From assembly GCA_964538345.1 (NCBI GenBank), contig CAZIFF010000023.1, positions 1 through 8,847 of the forward strand: a stretch of DNA of 8,847 nt, given 5' to 3'. Each line of letters starts with the position of its first letter. Within the stretch, counting starts at the first letter, position 1. This DNA is from JAGOTN01 sp964538345. GTDB taxonomy: Bacteria; Patescibacteriota; Minisyncoccia; Phycocordibacterales; JAACPR01. The notes under the pieces are model-generated. The model had not been told where the DNA came from. It searched no databases and worked only from the letters and a program-made list of their open reading frames with translations. Made by a program: the position numbers and the translations under genes. Of this stretch, positions 5,699 through 8,847 are shown piece by piece.

Positions 5699-6013
5699 TT
5701 ATTGAGTCCCAATTCTAAACTTATCTATGATATTCTGCAACCCTGAAGCATCTAAACTACTTTCCGCTTTAACCTTCAATTCATTAACACTTTTTGTAGC
5801 ATCTTGAACCTGTTGATACATATTCATCATATTATCTAGATATGGTTGCAATACAACCCAAGACCAAACTGTAATAATGATAATCAAAATCCACTTAACA
5901 TAAGAAAATAAATTTCCTAAAAATTGTCCTCTGCGCATCTTGTGCAAAATTTTGTTATTTTCTTTTGAAAGCTTAACAGCTTCTTCTAAAAGTTGTTTTT
6001 CTTCTGGATTCAT
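5699..6013 (-). CDS. small single-pass membrane protein, function unknown
   Basis: This is a 104-residue protein I cannot name. Residues 1-30 are a charged, likely helical cytoplasmic segment (EEKQLLEEAVKLSKENNKIL, then HKMRRGQ). One transmembrane helix follows at about 35-57 (YVKWILIIIITVWSWVVLQP). A C-terminal region of about 45 residues with heptad-like spacing (MYQQVQDATKSVNELKVKAE) suggests a coiled coil, ending in an amphipathic stretch. The arginines before the helix fit an N-in topology with the C-terminal coil outside. Similar small proteins with EEKxLLEE...ENNKIL before one helix occur in Parcubacteria genomes, as far as I recall, without known function. The start ATG has TGATACAAT 6 nt upstream and no Shine-Dalgarno. 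It lies 23 nt after the surface-protein gene and immediately before tRNA-Phe. Confidence 0.85.
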   Translation of the reverse strand: MNPEEKQLLEEAVKLSKENNKILHKMRRGQFLGNLFSYVKWILIIIITVWSWVVLQPYLDNMMNMYQQVQDATKSVNELKVKAESSLDASGLQNIIDKFRIGTQ

Positions 6014-6019
6014 AAATAT

Positions 6020-6028
6020 ATTGTATCA
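6020..6028 (-). promoter_or_regulatory. extended -10 promoter of the 104-residue membrane protein gene
   Basis: On the minus strand TGATACAAT is an extended -10 (TGn plus TACAAT at 6025-6020). It ends exactly 6 nt before the ATG at 6013-6011, which implies a leaderless transcript. It sits in the short gap after the surface-protein stop, so the small gene and tRNA-Phe can be transcribed independently of the large gene. Confidence 0.55.
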
Positions 6029-6036
6029 GAAAAATA

Positions 6037-8847
6037 CTAAATAATATCCAAATCTTTTAAGATTTGTAAGAAATTCACAAATTCTCTAGTTTTTGGACCA
6101 AATCTTCCATTTGCAGGAGTAATACCAAAAATTGTTTGCAATTTTATTAATGTCTGTTGTGTAAGTAATCCAAAAAAGTTTGTTTCATTACCAGGAGAAC
6201 CAGGGCCTTCTGTAGCTATTGTAAATTTTATAGAATTCAAAAGTATTTGAAGTTTTTTTACATCTTCAGATGTGTCTCCAATTTGGAGATCTGTAGAAAA
6301 TGAATTTGAAAATGAAATATTTTCTTCATTGTCCTCTTCTACGATATCTACTTCTTCATTATCATCTTCAGATACAGTAATAGTTCCACAATTTACTACA
6401 GTGATATTTCCATCTGTATCTTTAGCTTCTGCGCGTGGATAATATTTACCCACTTCTGTAAATTTGTGTGTTCCATCTTCGTCATTTCCAGATAATACTT
6501 TTGTCCATTTGAATGTGTATGAGTCTTCTGTTGTGTTTATGTCTATATCAAAAGATACTTTGTCTCCCACTGAGATTGTGCGATCTGATGGTTTACAACT
6601 TGATGAAATTGAAGAAGCGCGTCCGCCACCACCAGAAGCACCAGCAGAAGAATCTGAAGTATTATTTGTGATACTTTCTGTAACTAATGCAGCCGCTTCA
6701 TTTCCAGCTTCATCTTGTATTGGTGATGCACCAACTGTGTATGAAATTGTGACAACTTGCCCTTCTGTAACAGCAGAAGCTAAAGATAATACAATATTTG
6801 TATCGGAAATATTTACAGAAGAAACTGAAATCTCAATAGCATCTGCTAAAACTTCAAAATCAGATCCTGTCGGAATTGAAGATCCATCCAAAGATTCGTC
6901 ATATATTAATACCAAAGTAGATTCATCTACATAACCTGAAACAAATTCTGGATCAGTAGTATCGTTACTTATAGTTACATTAACAGATGTTGATGTTGCA
7001 TAATTTCCTGCCGTATCTCTTGCGACAGCAACTAAGGATTGAGGCCCGTTTGGTAATGAAGTGGTGTCCCAAGTCACCCCATATGCTGAAGTTGTATCTT
7101 CTGTGCCAATATTTATATTTGTGATTATCTTAAATTGTACGCCCACAAGATTTGTGTCTGAAGCATTAGCAGTAAGAGATACCGATGAACCAGATACAGT
7201 GGCACCATCTGTTGGAGCAGTCATCGATACCGTTGGAGATGTTGTATCTATAACAAGCGCTTTATTCGCAGCAAGGTTTGTAGCGGGTGCAAAGTTTGAC
7301 ATTGCATTTGCAGATTGATCTGCAATTGTTCCTGAGATTGATGAGACTGTGAGATCGGATGAAATGTCTCCAGATTGAACTGTGTAATTACATGTTCCTG
7401 TAGTTCCATTAGATACAGTGAAAGTACATGTTCTATCTGTTGCGCCAGTTTCCAGTGTGACGGTGACGTTGCCTGTTGATGTCACAGCTTCACTAAAAGT
7501 TACATCTATATCTATTACTTCTCCTACTGTATATGCGCCGTTTGTTTTATCAGAGGTTACATTTGTAATAGTTGGTGCAGTTTCATCTGCAGTAGTGAAG
7601 CTCCATGTAGTTGTGTCGTTTATTCCTGCATATGAGTTACCTGCAGTATCGTCAAATGCTGTAGATGCTATTTGAACATAATATCCTGTGCTTTCTGCAA
7701 AGTTGGATGATGGGTTTATTGTGATTGCTGTTCCTCCGCTTCCTGATACAAGTCCTCCTGTTACATCAATAGTTGCGAAAGTCGTATCACCTACTGTGCG
7801 CTTTATTAAAATATTTCCTGTCTCTGCATCTACGTTTTCATCAAATGTTATTACCAAGTTAGCATTTGTTGCTACACCGGTAGCATTATCTGCTGGCGAA
7901 AGAGTTGAAACTGAGGGATTAGTAACGTCGGCGCCACCAATGTCATCTCCACCATCTAAAGGATCAGTCGTGTCTGTATTAACTTCTTCACCATCGGTTC
8001 TTCCTCCGTCATCGGAGTCTGAGTCATTGTGATTTGTTAAATGAGTTAAAATTTCCTCAGCATCTGTAAGGCCATCACTATCCAAATCAGCGTCAGAAAG
8101 TGGATCAGTATTATAAGTCAAGACTTCGTCATAATCATTAAGCCCATCACTATCTGTATCAGAGTCACTTGGGTCTGTGCCTATACCATTCAATTCATTA
8201 TGATCATTTAATCCGTCATCATCTGTATCGGTATCAGTTGGATCTGTTAGATACGCGCTACCAATACCTGCGTCTATTTCATCATTATCTGTAAGACTGT
8301 CTCCATCTGTGTCATTACTATTAGGATTTGTGACATAGGCACTACCAATACCGGCATCTAACTCATCTCCATCAGAGAGTCCATCATCATCTGAGTCAGA
8401 GTCGTTTGGGTTTGTTGTTGGTGCAGTATTAAGTTCAACATAATCATCACGACCATCATTGTCTGAGTCGGTGTCAGTAGGGTCTGTAAAATGTGTATTC
8501 ACCTCATCTCCGTCAGAGAGCCCATCATCATCGGTATCTGTATCAAGCGGGTCTGTAGAATGTGCATTAACTTCGTCTCCGTCACTTAAACTATCATTAT
8601 CTGTATCAGAGTCATTGGGGTCGGTAGAATGCGTATTGACTTCTACATCGTCATTAAGCCCATCATCATCTGAATCTGCATCGATAGGGCTTGTAACATG
8701 AGTACTTCCTGTACCAGAATTGACTTCGTCATAGTCAGTAAGATTATCATTATCTGTATCAGAGTCGTGTGGGTTTGTGGTATGTGTATTTAAATATTTT
8801 ACGTCTGTTAAAACATAAAAGTAAGTGTAGGAGTGAGTTGGGTATGT
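6037..8847 (-). CDS. large multidomain surface protein (TSP3 repeats, Ig-like, PKD-like, peptidoglycan-binding), 5' end outside window
   Basis: The frame stays open to the right edge, so at least 936 residues are present and the N-terminus with any signal peptide is missing. The GTG at 8502 is an internal Val codon, not a start. In visible numbering the order is: a lead-in (1-19); eleven acidic thrombospondin type 3-like calcium-binding repeats (20-289); an SbsA-like Ig domain beginning VSTLSPADNATGV (about 312-419); a second Ig-like domain with a Cys pair (about 423-535); a third of the TDGATVSGSSVSLTANASD type (about 536-627); a fourth (about 630-728); a Gly/Ser-rich linker (about 730-749); a PKD-like domain with Cys751 and Cys820; an acidic linker; and a C-terminal peptidoglycan-binding domain (about 853-930) with GPGSPGNET and FGPKTREF. 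This implies an exported, wall-associated stalk or adhesin that needs calcium for rigidity. The ligand is unknown. No terminator is seen between it and the next gene. Confidence 0.9.
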   Translation of the reverse strand, partial: TYPTHSYTYFYVLTDVKYLNTHTTNPHDSDTDNDNLTDYDEVNSGTGSTHVTSPIDADSDDDGLNDDVEVNTHSTDPNDSDTDNDSLSDGDEVNAHSTDPLDTDTDDDGLSDGDEVNTHFTDPTDTDSDNDGRDDYVELNTAPTTNPNDSDSDDDGLSDGDELDAGIGSAYVTNPNSNDTDGDSLTDNDEIDAGIGSAYLTDPTDTDTDDDGLNDHNELNGIGTDPSDSDTDSDGLNDYDEVLTYNTDPLSDADLDSDGLTDAEEILTHLTNHNDSDSDDGGRTDGEEVNTDTTDPLDGGDDIGGADVTNPSVSTLSPADNATGVATNANLVITFDENVDAETGNILIKRTVGDTTFATIDVTGGLVSGSGGTAITINPSSNFAESTGYYVQIASTAFDDTAGNSYAGINDTTTWSFTTADETAPTITNVTSDKTNGAYTVGEVIDIDVTFSEAVTSTGNVTVTLETGATDRTCTFTVSNGTTGTCNYTVQSGDISSDLTVSSISGTIADQSANAMSNFAPATNLAANKALVIDTTSPTVSMTAPTDGATVSGSSVSLTANASDTNLVGVQFKIITNINIGTEDTTSAYGVTWDTTSLPNGPQSLVAVARDTAGNYATSTSVNVTISNDTTDPEFVSGYVDESTLVLIYDESLDGSSIPTGSDFEVLADAIEISVSSVNISDTNIVLSLASAVTEGQVVTISYTVGASPIQDEAGNEAAALVTESITNNTSDSSAGASGGGGRASSISSSCKPSDRTISVGDKVSFDIDINTTEDSYTFKWTKVLSGNDEDGTHKFTEVGKYYPRAEAKDTDGNITVVNCGTITVSEDDNEEVDIVEEDNEENISFSNSFSTDLQIGDTSEDVKKLQILLNSIKFTIATEGPGSPGNETNFFGLLTQQTLIKLQTIFGITPANGRFGPKTREFVNFLQILKDLDII
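6058..6291 (-). other. C-terminal peptidoglycan-binding domain of the surface protein
   Basis: This encodes LQIGDTSEDVKKLQILLN followed by GPGSPGNETNFFGLLTQQTL and NGRFGPKTREFVNFL, a PG_binding_1-like three-helix fold. The insert with GPGSPGNET is typical of versions on Parcubacteria exported proteins. It probably tethers the protein to the cell wall, an alternative to LPXTG or S-layer-homology anchoring, neither of which is present. Confidence 0.8.
6370..7920 (-). other. stack of four Ig-like domains and one PKD-like domain
   Basis: Approximate domain limits are 7588-7920 (SbsA-like, with VITFDENVDAETGNILI), 7243-7581 (with Cys codons for a likely disulfide in TCTFTVSNGTTGTC), 6967-7242 (with GVQFKI and NGPQSLVAVARDTAGN), 6664-6960 (with LVLIYDESLDGSS and DEAGNEAA) and 6370-6597 (PKD-like, CKPSDRTISVGDKVSF to NCGTITV). 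Each domain is about 75-115 residues of beta-strand-rich, Thr/Ser-rich sequence, as in bacterial extracellular stalks. Confidence 0.75.
7981..8790 (-). repeat. tandem array of 11 thrombospondin type 3-like repeats
   Basis: The array is 810 bp and encodes 270 residues. The unit lengths in reading order are 23, 28, 23, 23, 23, 24, 28, 28, 23, 24 and 23 residues. A typical unit opens with NTHxTDP, continues with D-T-D-T-D-x-D-G-L-S-D, and closes with D-E-V, giving regularly spaced Asp side chains for calcium. The 28-residue units (2, 7 and 8) carry a five-residue expansion with (I/T)GS before the T-x-P, as in DAGIGSAYVTNP. A degraded half unit (NTDTTDPLDGGDD) follows. At DNA level the units share blocks such as TCCATCAGAGAG but have many synonymous differences. 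Confidence 0.9.

Noticed and set aside
8459..8502. GTG at 8502 as the start of the surface protein
   Set aside because: The same frame stays open and continues the identical repeat pattern through to position 8847, so this GTG is an internal valine codon.
6464..8701. Several open frames on the plus strand opposite the surface-protein gene
   Set aside because: They are low-complexity Ser/Val/Pro-rich mirror images of the repetitive minus-strand gene, with no domain and no promoter of their own.
7981..8790. Regular repeats resembling a CRISPR array
   Set aside because: The units are in-frame multiples of codons (69-84 bp), diverge throughout, have no unique spacers, and encode a coherent Asp-rich repeat protein.

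Overview
The window is AT-rich bacterial DNA that most resembles a member of the Candidate Phyla Radiation (Patescibacteria, Parcubacteria-like). This is inferred from four things. The valyl-tRNA synthetase is only 732 residues long. TsaD carries a long insert near its N-terminal third. A large surface protein ends in a peptidoglycan-binding domain of the GPGSPGNET...FG type common in that group. No gene start in the window has a recognisable Shine-Dalgarno sequence. All intact genes end in TAA or TAG and none needs TGA as a sense codon, so the ordinary bacterial code fits.

Layout. Positions 1-133 hold a tRNA-Glu(UUC) on the minus strand with its own promoter, followed downstream by an imperfect inverted repeat. 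Positions 208-1363 (+) hold tsaD, the threonylcarbamoyl-adenosine (t6A) tRNA-modification gene, broken into two frames by an apparent one-base insertion near 500-520, with a terminator at 1458-1481. Positions 1529-1909 (+) hold a solitary PemK/MazF-type toxin-like gene whose last codons form one arm of a perfect 19-bp terminator hairpin. Positions 2078-5534 (+) are a tight run of valS, a PrsW-family intramembrane protease gene and an Hsp20 gene, closed by a second 19-bp bidirectional hairpin at 5557-5599.

The right half is on the minus strand and converges on that hairpin. A very large secreted or surface protein gene (6037 to beyond 8847, 5' end outside the window) is followed by a 104-residue single-pass membrane protein gene (5699-6013) and then by tRNA-Phe(GAA), whose 5' end lies 2 nt after the stop codon. 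The surface protein has eleven acidic thrombospondin type 3-like repeats, four Ig-like domains, a PKD-like domain and a C-terminal peptidoglycan-binding domain. It looks like a calcium-rigidified, wall-anchored stalk or adhesin.

The most interesting cross-cutting signal is that three independent genes (toxin, valS and the 104-residue protein) each have a good -10 box ending exactly 6 nt before the start codon. This places transcription initiation on or next to the ATG and suggests leaderless mRNAs. The valS-prsW-hsp20 run links translation, membrane proteolysis and protein folding. I did not find a clearly novel defence or mobile system in this window.
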